A DNA stretch of 64,000 bases from Porphyrobacter sp. TH134 (GCF_002855495.1 NZ_PKRO01000009.1:1-64000); one strand, 5' to 3'. Shown: positions 30,170 through 40,143, numbered from the stretch's first letter. The notes: a model not told the origin generated them from the sequence alone. A program made the numbers and translations.

Positions 30170-32161
30170 TCATTCAAACCCCGCGCCAAACGGCCAGCGG
30201 CGCCCGCATAGGCCCAGCACCTTGAACAGCGTGCCCATCTGGCTGTCTTCGACCAGCCGGTCGCGCTGGCGCTTGATGATCTGGCCTTCCCTGGGATTGC
30301 GCCGTTGCAGCGCTTCGGCGCGGGTGTCGATGCCCATCTGGCGCAGCCATTCGCCCTGATAGGTAAGCCCCATCACATCGGCGCCGTTGTCTTCGGCGAC
30401 CTGCCGCAGCAGCTCGAAATCGACATGCGCGGTCAGGTCCGCATCGCCCGGATGGGCGAACACATCGACTTTCTTGTGCGATTTGAGCGCCTGCAAGGTT
30501 GAGCCTGAGCGCAGTTCCATGTGGCCGTAATCAATCACCAGTGCCGCCCCGCCCTGATCGCGCAGGCGCTGGGCGATTTCGGCCATCAGCGCGACGCTGG
30601 CCGGACTTGTTTCGATCATCGCCCCCTGCGCTGCGCTGACCCAGCTTGGCGGAACCAGATGATCCATCCGCTCGCGCCCCGCCATGAAGGTGAAGGCATC
30701 GCCGTCAAGCCCCACCAGCCGGTCAAACCAGCCATCGGCGGATCGCACCAGCTGGTGGATCGGCAGGGCATCGAAAAATTCATTGGCAACGATCAGCAGC
30801 GGCGCATCGTCCGGCAGGGTCGAAAGATCATGGTGGTGGTGGCAACCGGGGAAAGCTTCGCGCTGGACCGCGCGCAGGCTGGCCGACGTTTCCACAAAGT
30901 GGATTTCGGGCGCGAAATCATAGCGCGCGGCCGCGGTCAGCGCGTCCCTGGCCAGCGTGCCGCGCCCCGGCCCCAGTTCGACATAGTGGATACGCTTGCG
31001 GCTGCCCATTCGCACCCACAGATCCGCCAGCCACAGCCCGATCAGCTCGCCAAACATCTGGCTGATCTCGGGCGCGGTGATGAAATCGCCCTGCTCGCCC
31101 AGCGGATCGCGGCTGGCGTAATAGCGCGCGTTGCTTTCGCCCATGTACTGCGCAAGGCTGATAGGGCCGGTTTCGCGGATCAGACGCTTGAGCGTGGCGG
31201 GCACATCCACCGCCGCGCGGGCGAGGACTTCGGCTTCGAGCCGCGCCTGCTCCGCCGCGGCAGCCTCGGCAGCGAGCCGCGCGGCTTCGGCGGCGGCTTC
31301 TTCGGCCTGGCGGCGCGCGGCCTCCTCGGCGGCGAGGCGAGCAGCTTCAGCGGCGGCCGCGGCTTCTGCCTCGCGGCGCGCCTGTTCTGCGGCCGCGCGG
31401 CGGGCGGCTTCCGCGGCAGCGAGGCGGGCCTGTTTTTCGGCTTCAGCCTTCGCTTTGGCCTCAGCTTGTGCGCGGGCCTTGGCTTCCGCAGCACGGCGGG
31501 CCTGTTCTTCCGCCTCGGCTTTGGCTTTGGCTTCAGCTTCCGCCTTGGCGCGGGCTTCGGCCTCGGCCTTGGCGCGGGCCTCGGCTTCCTTGCGCGCGCG
31601 GGCTTCCTGTTCGGCGCGGGCACGCGCTTCTGCTTCGGCCTTGGCGCGCGCTTCCGCGACGCGGCGCGCTTCGGCTTCGGCAGCGGCACGTTCAGCCGCT
31701 TCAGCTTCGCGGCGCGCGCGTTCTTCCGCTTCGGCGCGGGCTTTGGCTTCGGCCTCGGCGCGCGCTTGCGCTTCCTTGCGGGCCTGCGCTTCGGCAGCTG
31801 CCTTGGCCCGGGCTTCCGCTTCGGCGCGGGCGCGGGTTTCGGCTTCGGCAAGCTTCCTTGCACGGGCTTCGGCTGCCGCCTTGGCGCGGGCCTCGCGTTC
31901 GGCCTGCGCTCGCGCTTCGGCTGCGGCCTGCACCTGCGCCGCCGCCTGCGCCAGGGCTTGCGCCTGCTCGCGTTCGGCGGCGGCTGCCAAGGATGGCTTG
32001 CTCTCCGGCGCGTCGTCGGGGTCGATCAGCCTGAGCGCGCTGCGCCAGACGTTACCGCCCTCTGTCAGGCCGGCGCCGTCATCCCCGCCACCAGCGGCGG
32101 CTTGCGCAGCGCGTAAAGCACGACAATCAACCCAGTCAGGATCAGCGGTATAGTCAGCCAT
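30170..32161 (-). CDS. MidA/NDUFAF7-like SAM methyltransferase with long Ala/Glu/Lys/Arg N-terminal extension
   Basis: A 663-residue protein in two parts. Residues about 320-663 are a class I methyltransferase of the MidA/NDUFAF7 family (complex I arginine methyltransferase in eukaryotes): ISLAQYMGESNARYYASRDP, GDFITAPEISQMFGELIGLW, SAM motif YVELGPGRGTL (393-403), VANEFFDALPIHQL. Residues about 58-318 are a low-complexity helix of AEARAKAEAEAR-type repeats predicted to form one long coiled coil or single alpha helix, absent from ordinary family members of about 350 residues. Residues 1-57 come from a frame overlapping the end of lgt by 97 nt. The only in-frame ATG is 32161; GTG codons near residues 77 and 318 are alternative starts. 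Confidence 0.75.
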   Translation of the reverse strand: MADYTADPDWVDCRALRAAQAAAGGGDDGAGLTEGGNVWRSALRLIDPDDAPESKPSLAAAAEREQAQALAQAAAQVQAAAEARAQAEREARAKAAAEARARKLAEAETRARAEAEARAKAAAEAQARKEAQARAEAEAKARAEAEERARREAEAAERAAAEAEARRVAEARAKAEAEARARAEQEARARKEAEARAKAEAEARAKAEAEAKAKAEAEEQARRAAEAKARAQAEAKAKAEAEKQARLAAAEAARRAAAEQARREAEAAAAAEAARLAAEEAARRQAEEAAAEAARLAAEAAAAEQARLEAEVLARAAVDVPATLKRLIRETGPISLAQYMGESNARYYASRDPLGEQGDFITAPEISQMFGELIGLWLADLWVRMGSRKRIHYVELGPGRGTLARDALTAAARYDFAPEIHFVETSASLRAVQREAFPGCHHHHDLSTLPDDAPLLIVANEFFDALPIHQLVRSADGWFDRLVGLDGDAFTFMAGRERMDHLVPPSWVSAAQGAMIETSPASVALMAEIAQRLRDQGGAALVIDYGHMELRSGSTLQALKSHKKVDVFAHPGDADLTAHVDFELLRQVAEDNGADVMGLTYQGEWLRQMGIDTRAEALQRRNPREGQIIKRQRDRLVEDSQMGTLFKVLGLCGRRWPFGAGFE

Positions 32162-32964
32162 TGCCCCATCGATAGCCCGGTCCGGGCGGCAAAGTCAGCC
32201 AGTTGTTGATCCGGCTGACGGAAAAATTCATTGACGAAGCGCGCGATCCCCATGCCGAGGGTAAAGACACCCGCCAGCAAGCCGGGGCGATAGCGCGCGC
32301 GGGTCAGCCAGAACAGGGCCAGCATGATGACCAGCATCGCCAGCCCTTCCAGCCCCGCCTGATACAGCTGGCTGGGGTGGCGCGGCAGATCATCGGCGGT
32401 GGGGAACACCATCGCCCACGGCACGTCGGTCACCCGGCCCCACAGCTCGCCATTGACGAAATTGGCCAGCCTGCCGAGCAGCATCCCCATCGGCACGCCG
32501 ACACTGACGTAATCGACCACGCGTATGAAATTGAGTTTGTCCCGCCACGCCACGTAAGCCATCGCCGCCGTTACGCCTGCCAGCCCGCCATGAAAGCTCA
32601 TCCCGCCATCCCACAGGCGCAGCAGCTTCCACGACACAAAGCCATCGCCCGAAAAATCGGTGAAGGCCGAAGGAATGCCGGTCTCGCCCCCGGTATAGAA
32701 CAGCGCATAGCCCAGCCGTCCGCCGAGAATCACGCCGAGCGTGCAATAGAAAAACAGATCATCGGCGTGGCGCTGCGCCATCGGCGCACCGGGCTGCTTC
32801 AGCATCTTGGAGGTGTGCCAATAGGCAAAGATCACCCCGATCAGGTAAGCCAGCGAATAGAACCGCAGGGTAAAGAACCCCAGCTCAATCCCGGGCTTCA
32901 ATCCCAGATCGGTCCAGTAAATCGGATCAGCGGCAGGGATGCTTGCGGCAAGTAGTGACAGCAC
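32065..32964 (-). CDS. lgt: Prolipoprotein diacylglyceryl transferase
   Basis: Transfers the diacylglyceryl group from phosphatidylglycerol to the lipobox cysteine of prolipoproteins at the inner membrane. A 299-residue protein with about seven helices; LGVILGGRLGYALFY and MGMLLGRLANFVNGELWGR (the Lgt signature with the essential Arg and Asn-Gly-Glu), GGMSFHGGLAG and RHPSQLYQAGLEGLAML are conserved. Starts at a GTG (32964) with AGAGG upstream. Its 3' end overlaps the N-terminal frame of the MidA-like gene. Serves lipoproteins such as the YceI and PstS proteins in this window. Confidence 0.95.
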   Translation of the reverse strand: MLSLLAASIPAADPIYWTDLGLKPGIELGFFTLRFYSLAYLIGVIFAYWHTSKMLKQPGAPMAQRHADDLFFYCTLGVILGGRLGYALFYTGGETGIPSAFTDFSGDGFVSWKLLRLWDGGMSFHGGLAGVTAAMAYVAWRDKLNFIRVVDYVSVGVPMGMLLGRLANFVNGELWGRVTDVPWAMVFPTADDLPRHPSQLYQAGLEGLAMLVIMLALFWLTRARYRPGLLAGVFTLGMGIARFVNEFFRQPDQQLADFAARTGLSMGQWLTIPLILTGLIVVLYALRKPPLVAGMTAPA

Positions 32965-33167
32965 GGAGCGAACCTCTTATTGACAATGAGATGCCGTATC
33001 GGCGGGCCCGAGGTGTCCTCGTTTTTGGCCACGGTCGCGCTGGCGCTTCTGGCACAGCATCCGGGGCAGGGGAAGGGCCACGGGCCACGAGACGGAATGG
33101 GACAGGCCATTCGCGGCGGGCAACAGCCTGAGCGGATGGTGCAACACGAGAGAGAGGAAACCACCGC

Positions 33168-34883
33168 ATGCCCACCCAGCTGGACAATGCGCTCGAAGCG
33201 ATCATCACCGGATTGACCGCTGACGGCCAGCCGTTCGCCACTGTGCCTTTCACCCGTGACGGGATCACCATGCCCGCCTTTGCCGGCGCCCCGCCGAGCC
33301 TGGCGCATTATTTCGCCCATTTCTGCAACCAGAACAAGGATCTGCCCTTCCTGGTCGATGGCGACATCCGCCTGACCTTTGGCGAGACCTATGCCGCGGC
33401 GACCTGCGTGGCCGAAGGGCTGGTGCAGACCCACGGCCTTCAGAAAGGCGACCGCGTCGGGCTGGCCGCGCGCAATTCGGCCAACTGGATGATCGCTTAC
33501 ATGGGCATCCTGATGGCGGGCGGCTGCGCCACGCTGCTCAATGGTTTTTCGTCCGGTGATGAACTCGCTTACGGGCTGGACCTTGCCGAAGCCAAGCTGC
33601 TGCTGGCCGATGAAGGCCGCGCCGCGCGGCTTGATGGCCATGCCCATCCGGCCAAGATCGTGCTGTTCAGCCACGGCAACGCCCCGTCCGAAGGCCTCGC
33701 CGACACCTGGGCCACCCCGCAAGGAACGCCCGCCGCAATGGCAATGCTGGGCCAGATCGGCCCGGACGATATCGCGACGATCCTCTACACCTCGGGCTCG
33801 ACCGGCAAATCCAAGGGCGCGTGGTCGGATCACCGCGGGGTGGTGAACGGGGTGATGAACTATGTCGCCCAGTCGGCGATGGCCAAGGTGCATATCGAGA
33901 GCCAGGAAGGCCCGATGACCGCGCAGCCCTGCGCGCTGGTCGCCGTGCCGCTGTTCCACGTGACGGGCGAAGTGCCGCTGTTCCTGCAAAGCTTCGCCAT
34001 CGCGCGCAAGCTGGTGCTGATGCCCAAGTGGGACGCAGGGCTGGCCATTCGCCTGATGGCGGAGGAAAAGGTCAGCTATTTCGTCGGCGTGCCGCTGATG
34101 AGCTATGAAATCGCCAACCACCCCGACCGCGATCACTATGATCTGTCGGCCTGCAAAAGCTTTGCCGCAGGCGGCGCGCCGCGTCCGGTGGAGCATGTCA
34201 CCCGCATCAAGGAAGCCTTCCCCGGCAGCTTCCCGCTCCTGGGCTATGGCCTCACGGAAACCAATGCGGTGGGCTGCGGCAACTTTAACGAAAACTACCT
34301 CGCCAAGCCCGGTTCGACCGGGCGCCCGTCCAAGCCGCTGGTCGATATGGCGATCCTCGACGACGCGGGCAACGCTCTGCCGCAGGGCCAAGTGGGCGAG
34401 GTCTGCATCCGCTCGGTCGCCAACTTCCGCGGCTACTGGAAGAACGATGAAGCCACGGCGGCCGCCTTCACCGATGACGGGTATTTCCGTACCGGCGATC
34501 TCGGCTATCTCGACGCCGACGGATACCTCTTCATCGTCGACCGCAAGAAGGACATCATCATCCGCGGCGGGGAGAATATCTCCTGCATCGAGGTGGAAGA
34601 CGCGATCTACGCCCATGACGATATCGGCGAATGTTCGGTGTTCGGCCTGACCGATGACCGCTTTGGCGAGGTGCCCGCAGCCGTCTACACCATGAAGGAA
34701 GGCCGCAGCAGCATCAGTCCGGCAGACCTGCGCGCCTTCCTGCTGGCGCGCATCGCACCGTTCAAGGTGCCGCTCGAACAGCATATCTGGGTCACCGATG
34801 ACGCACTGCCGCGCCTCGGCACGCAGAAGATCGACAAGCGCACCGTCAAGGCTCGCTTCGCTGCCGAGGCCGTTGCCGCGTGA
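33168..34883 (+). CDS. Acyl-CoA synthetase (AMP-binding)
   Basis: A 571-residue ANL-superfamily enzyme. Motifs: ILYTSGSTGKSKGAWSDHRG (P-loop-like), GYGLTETNAVG (A5), YFRTGDLGYLDADGYLFIVD (A7), RKKDIIIRGGENISCIEVED (A8 hinge), and Lys in PRLGTQKIDKRTVKAR (A10). Architecture matches medium- or long-chain fatty acyl-CoA synthetases. AGAGAGGAAA precedes the ATG at 33168. The gene ends 7 nt before glnD, so both may be in one transcript, which would be unusual functional company. Confidence 0.9.
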   Translation: MPTQLDNALEAIITGLTADGQPFATVPFTRDGITMPAFAGAPPSLAHYFAHFCNQNKDLPFLVDGDIRLTFGETYAAATCVAEGLVQTHGLQKGDRVGLAARNSANWMIAYMGILMAGGCATLLNGFSSGDELAYGLDLAEAKLLLADEGRAARLDGHAHPAKIVLFSHGNAPSEGLADTWATPQGTPAAMAMLGQIGPDDIATILYTSGSTGKSKGAWSDHRGVVNGVMNYVAQSAMAKVHIESQEGPMTAQPCALVAVPLFHVTGEVPLFLQSFAIARKLVLMPKWDAGLAIRLMAEEKVSYFVGVPLMSYEIANHPDRDHYDLSACKSFAAGGAPRPVEHVTRIKEAFPGSFPLLGYGLTETNAVGCGNFNENYLAKPGSTGRPSKPLVDMAILDDAGNALPQGQVGEVCIRSVANFRGYWKNDEATAAAFTDDGYFRTGDLGYLDADGYLFIVDRKKDIIIRGGENISCIEVEDAIYAHDDIGECSVFGLTDDRFGEVPAAVYTMKEGRSSISPADLRAFLLARIAPFKVPLEQHIWVTDDALPRLGTQKIDKRTVKARFAAEAVAA

Positions 34884-34890
34884 GCGGCGC

Positions 34891-37650
34891 ATGAGCCCTA
34901 AACGTATTCCCGGCCAGCGTGCGATCATCGATCGGCGCGCGCTGGCCGAGGACATCGCGGCGCTTTACCAGGACGGCGGGGACAGCGCGCGCCCGGCGAT
35001 CATCAAGGCGCTGCGCACCGCGCTGGACGAAGGGCGGGCCGAACTGGCGCGCCGGCTGGAACAGACGCCGTCAGCCGGGCACGAGGTTACCGGGGGCTTC
35101 AGCTTCCTGATGGATCAGCTGATGCGGGTGATCCACGATCACGTCACCACGCACATCTTTCCGGCCCCGAACCGGACGCAGGCAGAGCGGCTCGCCGTGC
35201 TGGCCGTGGGGGGTTACGGGCGGGCCGAGATGGCGCCGCATTCGGATATCGACGTCGCCTTCATCACCCCGAACAAGCGCGCGCCCTGGTGCGAGCAGGT
35301 GATCGAGACGATGCTCTATATCCTGTGGGATCTGGGTCTGAAGGTGGGCCATTCCAGCCGCACCGTCCCCGACACGATCCGCATGGCCAAGGACGATCTG
35401 ACCATCCGCACCGCGCTGCTGGAAAGCCGGTTGGTGTGGGGCGAACAGGCGCTTTACGACGAGCTGCGGGCACGGTTCTGGAGCGATGTGGTCAAGGGCA
35501 GCGAACGGCAGTTCCTGGTCGAAAAGCTGGCTGAACGCGACGCGCGGCACAAGCGCATGGGAGACAGCCGCTATGTCGTTGAACCCAACATCAAGGAAGG
35601 CAAGGGGGCCTTGCGCGACCTCCAGACATTGTACTGGATCGGCAAATATATCCACCGCGTCGATAGCGCCGCGCAGCTGGTCGATGTCGGGCTGCTGACC
35701 GCCAATGAATATCGCAGCTTTCGCCGCGCCGAGGGTTTTCTGCTCGCCGTGCGCTGCCACATGCACATCATCACCGACCGGGCCGAAGACCGCCTGACCT
35801 TCGATCTGCAACGCGCGGTGGCGGAACGGATGCAATTCGCCGACCGCCCCGGCAAAAGCGCGGTCGAACGGTTCATGCAGTATTACTTCCTCCAGGTAAA
35901 ACGCGTGGGCAGCCTGACCGGCGTGTTCCTGTCGCATCTCGACGAGGAAATGGCCAAAAAGCGCCCGCGCACCGGCTTTTTCGCCGGGTGGACGCAGCGC
36001 CCCCGGGTGTTCAAGGGCTACACCGTCGATGGCGGACGCCTGCGTGCGCCGGGCGATGACTGGTTCCGCGATGATCCCGTGCGCCTGATCGAGGTGTTCC
36101 AGCTGGCCGAGGCCGAGGGGCTGGAAATCCACCCCGAAACCATGCGGCAGGCGGGGCGCGATGCGAAGCTGATCGATGGCAAACTGCGCCGCGACAAGCG
36201 CGCCAATGCGCTGTTCCTCGATCTGCTGTCAGGCCGCAAGGACCCCGAGACGAGCTTGCGCTGGATGAACGAGGCGGGCGTATTCGGCCGCTTCGTGCCC
36301 GACTTCGGCCGGGTCAACGCCCAGATGCAGTTCGACATGTATCACCACTACACGGTCGATGAACACACGATCCGCGCCATCGGGCTGCTCTCCCAGATCG
36401 AGCGTGGCTTGCTGGCCGCCGATCACCCGCGCGCCACCCGCGAATTTCCCAAGCTCGCCTCGCGCCGGGCGCTGTATGTGGCGGTGCTGCTGCACGACAT
36501 TGCCAAGGGGCGCGGGGGGGATCATTCGGTGCTGGGGGCGGACGTGGCGCACCGGCTGTGCCCGCGCTTCGGATTGGACGGACGCGAGACCGATCTGGTC
36601 GCCTGGCTGGTGCTGCAACACCTGCTGATGAGCCGCACTGCACAAAAGCGCGATCTCACCGATCCCAAGACGATCGAGGATTTCGTTATCGAGGTGCAAA
36701 GCCTGGAACGCCTGCGCAATCTGGCGATCCTTACTGCGGTCGATATCCGCGCGGTGGGGCCGGGCACATGGAACAGCTGGAAAGCCCAGCTTTTGGGCGA
36801 GCTTTACGATGCCGCGCAGGAACGGCTGCGGCTGGGCCACAAGGGCACCGGCCGCAAGGCGCGCGTCACCGCCAAGAAGGATGCCGTGCAGCGGCTGCTG
36901 GGCGATGCCGATCACCTGGTCGACAGTTTCGGCGACTTGCTGGGCGATGCCTACTGGATCGCCGAGCCGGAAGACATCATCGCCAGCAACCTTGCGCAAT
37001 ATGACGCAGCGCAAGCCTCGGACGAACCGCTGTCGATCCTGTGCGAGGTTGACGAAACCCGCGGCGCTACCCGTGTCAGCGTGATCGCGGCCGACCATCC
37101 GGGGCTGTTTTACCGTATGGCGGGCGGCATCCACCTGGCCGGCGCCAACATCATCGATGCCCGCATCCACACCGCGCGCAGCGGCTATGCGGTCGACAAC
37201 TTCCTGGTGCAGGACCACAATGCCCAGCCGTTCCGCGAAACAGCGCAAATGGCCCGCATCGAAAAGGGCATTCGCGATGCTCTCCTCGCCAAGGTTGAAC
37301 TGGTGCCCAAGCTGGCCGCCCGCCCGCTCGCCCATTCGCGCGCCAAGGCGTTTGATGTCGCCCCGCGCGTCGGGTTCGACAATGACGCATCGAACCATTT
37401 CACCGTTATCGAAGTGACCGCGCGGGATCGCCCGGCGCTGCTCAACCGGCTGGCGCATGCGCTCTACAAGGCCAACCTGATCGTCCATTCGGCGCACATC
37501 ACGGCTTACGGCGAGGCGGCGGCCGATACGTTCTATGTGACCGATCTGACCTCGGCCAAAATCAAGGCGCCCGAGCGGCTGGCCGAGATCGAAGCCGCGC
37601 TGCTGACCGCCGCGAGCGACCAGCGCCAGCAACAGCTTGAAAAGACGTAA
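34891..37650 (+). CDS. glnD: Bifunctional uridylyltransferase/uridylyl-removing enzyme (PII modification)
   Basis: Sensor of nitrogen status that adds or removes UMP on PII proteins according to glutamine. 919 residues: nucleotidyltransferase domain with VGGYGRAEMAPHSDIDVAF (residues about 107-125), the GlnD linker domain (VVEPNIKEGKGALRDLQTLY), an HD hydrolase domain with LLHDIAKGRGGDHS (His-Asp of the UMP-removing site, about residue 535), and two C-terminal ACT domains (RVSVIAADHPGLFYRMAGGI; VIEVTARDRPALLNRLAHAL) that bind glutamine. All catalytic motifs are intact. Start ATG 34891. Confidence 0.96.
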   Translation: MSPKRIPGQRAIIDRRALAEDIAALYQDGGDSARPAIIKALRTALDEGRAELARRLEQTPSAGHEVTGGFSFLMDQLMRVIHDHVTTHIFPAPNRTQAERLAVLAVGGYGRAEMAPHSDIDVAFITPNKRAPWCEQVIETMLYILWDLGLKVGHSSRTVPDTIRMAKDDLTIRTALLESRLVWGEQALYDELRARFWSDVVKGSERQFLVEKLAERDARHKRMGDSRYVVEPNIKEGKGALRDLQTLYWIGKYIHRVDSAAQLVDVGLLTANEYRSFRRAEGFLLAVRCHMHIITDRAEDRLTFDLQRAVAERMQFADRPGKSAVERFMQYYFLQVKRVGSLTGVFLSHLDEEMAKKRPRTGFFAGWTQRPRVFKGYTVDGGRLRAPGDDWFRDDPVRLIEVFQLAEAEGLEIHPETMRQAGRDAKLIDGKLRRDKRANALFLDLLSGRKDPETSLRWMNEAGVFGRFVPDFGRVNAQMQFDMYHHYTVDEHTIRAIGLLSQIERGLLAADHPRATREFPKLASRRALYVAVLLHDIAKGRGGDHSVLGADVAHRLCPRFGLDGRETDLVAWLVLQHLLMSRTAQKRDLTDPKTIEDFVIEVQSLERLRNLAILTAVDIRAVGPGTWNSWKAQLLGELYDAAQERLRLGHKGTGRKARVTAKKDAVQRLLGDADHLVDSFGDLLGDAYWIAEPEDIIASNLAQYDAAQASDEPLSILCEVDETRGATRVSVIAADHPGLFYRMAGGIHLAGANIIDARIHTARSGYAVDNFLVQDHNAQPFRETAQMARIEKGIRDALLAKVELVPKLAARPLAHSRAKAFDVAPRVGFDNDASNHFTVIEVTARDRPALLNRLAHALYKANLIVHSAHITAYGEAAADTFYVTDLTSAKIKAPERLAEIEAALLTAASDQRQQQLEKT

Positions 37651-37689
37651 TTGCAAATCCTTGAAGATATGACCAAATCGCGATGCGAC

Positions 37690-37744
37690 GAGCCGGGCGC
37701 ACGATAGGTTGCAATCGCATGACGGGTTGCTATTGGCCCGGCTC
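37690..37744 (+). promoter_or_regulatory. Nested inverted repeat upstream of TonB receptor
   Basis: GAGCCGGGC (37690-37698) pairs perfectly with GCCCGGCTC (37736-37744); inside, GCAA and TTGC and ATA/TAT can pair further. The structure sits 24 nt before the start codon and its ribosome site (AGGGAG) follows immediately, so it could be a 5' leader hairpin or an operator. No named riboswitch is recognised. Confidence 0.35.
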
Positions 37745-37767
37745 TCAACTCAGGGAGAGTTATAAAA

Positions 37768-40143
37768 ATGACAACTGGAAACCCCATGTCGGGCCGCATG
37801 CGGCTCGGCAAGCTGGCGTTGCTGCTCTCGGCCGCCACCCTCGCCCCCTTTGCCGCGCAGGCACAGGATGCTGAAGCCCCCGCCAGCGAAGCCCCCGCCA
37901 CTGAAGACCGTGTCAGCACGCTTGACGGCCTCAACGAAATCCTCGTCACCGGCACCAAGACCAAGGACGCCGAAAACGTTCAGGACATTCCGCTGGCTGT
38001 GACCGCATTCAATGCCGGTACGCTCGAAGCCTTCAAGATCCGCGACATTTCGGGCCTGTCGTTCCAGGCCCCGACCGTCAGCCTCGATCAGGTCGGCACG
38101 AGCCGCGGCACCGCCAACTTCACCGTGCGCGGGCTTGGTATCAACTCGTCGATCCCCTCGATCGACCCCACCGTGGGCGTGTTTGTTGACGGGGTGTACC
38201 TCGGCATCAACGGCGGCGTGGTGTTCGACCTGTTCGACCTCGACAGCGTGGAAATCCTGCGCGGTCCGCAGGGCGTCTTGTTCGGCCGTAACGTGACCGG
38301 CGGCGCGGTGGTCATCAACACCGGCAACCCCACCGAAGACTTCCGCGGCAAGGTCCGCGCGTCGGTCGACGGCCCGGTCGACAGCGGCCGCGGCGGCCCC
38401 AACTACACTGTCAGCGGTGTGATCTCCGGCCCGATCGTCGAAGACGTGCTGTTGTTCAAGGTTGGCGCATACTACAACAATGACCGCGGCTACTTCACCA
38501 ACCTGTTCGACGGATCGAACCACGGGGCGGCAGAAACCAAGATCCTGCGCGGCGCGTTGGAAGCGCGTCTGGGCGGCCTCACACTGCTGGGCAAGCTCGA
38601 CTATTTTGAGAGCGAAGGCGATGGCCCCTCGGCCCAGAACCGTGCGTTCTTTGATCGCAACAGCTTCGATTTCTCGATCGACGAGCCGGGCAATTACGCC
38701 AACGAAATCTGGACCGGATCGCTCACCGCCACACTCGATGTCGGCCCTGGCACGCTGACCAACGTGTTCGGCTTCCGCGATTATTCGGCCACCACCCGCG
38801 GCGATATCGACGCGACCCCGCTCTTCCTGTTCCATTCGGACACGCGCACCGAACAGCAGCAGATTTCGAACGAATTGCGCTACGCGATGTCGTTCGACAG
38901 CCTCGACCTCACCTTTGGCGGGTTCTATTTCCAGCAGGATCTGGCTTACGATGAAAGCCGCGAACTGCGCCGCGATCTGCCCGTGAACCTGCGCCCGCCC
39001 GTCTTCTTTGGCGGCGGCAAGCAGGATCACGAAGTGATCGGCGTGTTCGCCAACGCGCAGTGGGAGTTTGTCGACAATCTCTCGCTGATCGCCGGCGTCC
39101 GCTGGAACCAGGAAACCAAGGATGCGGCGGTGACCTACATCACCCCGCGCGCACCGTGTTCGGTGGTTGCAGGCACCTGCCCCACCGGAACGCAGCCGTT
39201 CAACCCCGCCACCGAACGCAACGGGTTCACCGACGACGTCCGGTTCCGCAACGTCTCGCCCAAGCTGGGTCTGCAATATGAATTTGCCGACAGCCAGATC
39301 TATGGCCACTGGAGCCGTGGTTTCCGGTCGGGCGGTTACAACTTCCGCATCACCAACGTGGCCGTGTTCAACCGCGCCTTCGCGGCAACCGGCGCCTTGG
39401 GCTTTGATGAAGAACAGGTCGACAATTACGAAATCGGCGGCAAGTTCCAGACCGCCGACGGATCGTTCACGCTGAATGCCGCGGCCTACATCACCAAGGT
39501 CGGCAACATGCAGCGCGAAGTGAACCTGTCCGATCCGGGCGCGGGCGTGGTGCAGAACATCCTCAACACCGCCGATGCCACGATCAAGGGTTTTGAAGCC
39601 GAAGCCCGGATGCGGGTATCGGAATCGCTGGCCTTCACCGCCAACCTCGGCGTAATCGACGCGGCCTATGACCGGGTGCTGTTCGATATCTCGGGCGATG
39701 GCCGGATCAGCGATGCTGACCTCGCCCTCAGCCTGCCGCGCGTTCCCCCGGTGACGGTGGGCGCGGGCCTGATCCACGACTGGGATCTGGGTGGCAGCAG
39801 CATCCTGACCCGCGTGAACTACCAGTATCGTGACTTTGCCGCCTATACCGATGACAACTTCGGCTGGCTCAACGAGCTGAGCAATCTGGAAGCCAACATC
39901 ACCTGGAACACCCCGATCGAAGGCTTGTCGCTGTCGCTGTATGGCCGCAACCTGCTCGATCAGGTGCAGGAAGGCGGCGATACGCAGGTTCCGTTCGGCG
40001 GACCGGTGGCCGCTGGCGGCGTGGTGCAGGGTCCGAATTCGGACGGTGTGCAGCAGCCCTTCCAGCAGCGTCCGGGCGGCGGCACCTTCTCGCCGCTGAT
40101 GCGCGGCCGCAACGTCGGCATCGAAGCGATGTTTGAGTTCTAA
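37768..40143 (+). CDS. TonB-dependent outer-membrane receptor
   Basis: A 791-residue receptor. Signal peptide (ending APFAAQAQ, about residue 33), then the plug domain: ILVTGTKTKDAENVQDIPLA (TonB-box-like ILVTGT), VRGLGINSSIPSIDPTVGVF, LFDLDSVEILRGPQGVLFGR, NVTGGAVVINTGNP. The rest is the 22-stranded barrel ending in MRGRNVGIEAMFEF with the terminal Phe needed for outer-membrane insertion. The plug wording is that of the IroN/FyuA-like class expanded in sphingomonads, which import diverse organics as well as iron chelates; no neighbouring gene reveals the ligand. AGGGAG lies 11 nt before the ATG. Confidence 0.9.
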   Translation: MTTGNPMSGRMRLGKLALLLSAATLAPFAAQAQDAEAPASEAPATEDRVSTLDGLNEILVTGTKTKDAENVQDIPLAVTAFNAGTLEAFKIRDISGLSFQAPTVSLDQVGTSRGTANFTVRGLGINSSIPSIDPTVGVFVDGVYLGINGGVVFDLFDLDSVEILRGPQGVLFGRNVTGGAVVINTGNPTEDFRGKVRASVDGPVDSGRGGPNYTVSGVISGPIVEDVLLFKVGAYYNNDRGYFTNLFDGSNHGAAETKILRGALEARLGGLTLLGKLDYFESEGDGPSAQNRAFFDRNSFDFSIDEPGNYANEIWTGSLTATLDVGPGTLTNVFGFRDYSATTRGDIDATPLFLFHSDTRTEQQQISNELRYAMSFDSLDLTFGGFYFQQDLAYDESRELRRDLPVNLRPPVFFGGGKQDHEVIGVFANAQWEFVDNLSLIAGVRWNQETKDAAVTYITPRAPCSVVAGTCPTGTQPFNPATERNGFTDDVRFRNVSPKLGLQYEFADSQIYGHWSRGFRSGGYNFRITNVAVFNRAFAATGALGFDEEQVDNYEIGGKFQTADGSFTLNAAAYITKVGNMQREVNLSDPGAGVVQNILNTADATIKGFEAEARMRVSESLAFTANLGVIDAAYDRVLFDISGDGRISDADLALSLPRVPPVTVGAGLIHDWDLGGSSILTRVNYQYRDFAAYTDDNFGWLNELSNLEANITWNTPIEGLSLSLYGRNLLDQVQEGGDTQVPFGGPVAAGGVVQGPNSDGVQQPFQQRPGGGTFSPLMRGRNVGIEAMFEF

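Noticed and set aside
31131..32153. Ala/Ser-rich plus-strand frame of 340 codons opposite the MidA extension
   Set aside because: Mirror of the AEARAKAE repeat: reading the complementary strand gives Ala/Ser/Arg repeats without any motif.
32898..34955. 685-codon minus-strand open frame
   Set aside because: Shadow of the acyl-CoA synthetase and glnD start; translation is Arg/His/Gly rich without motifs.
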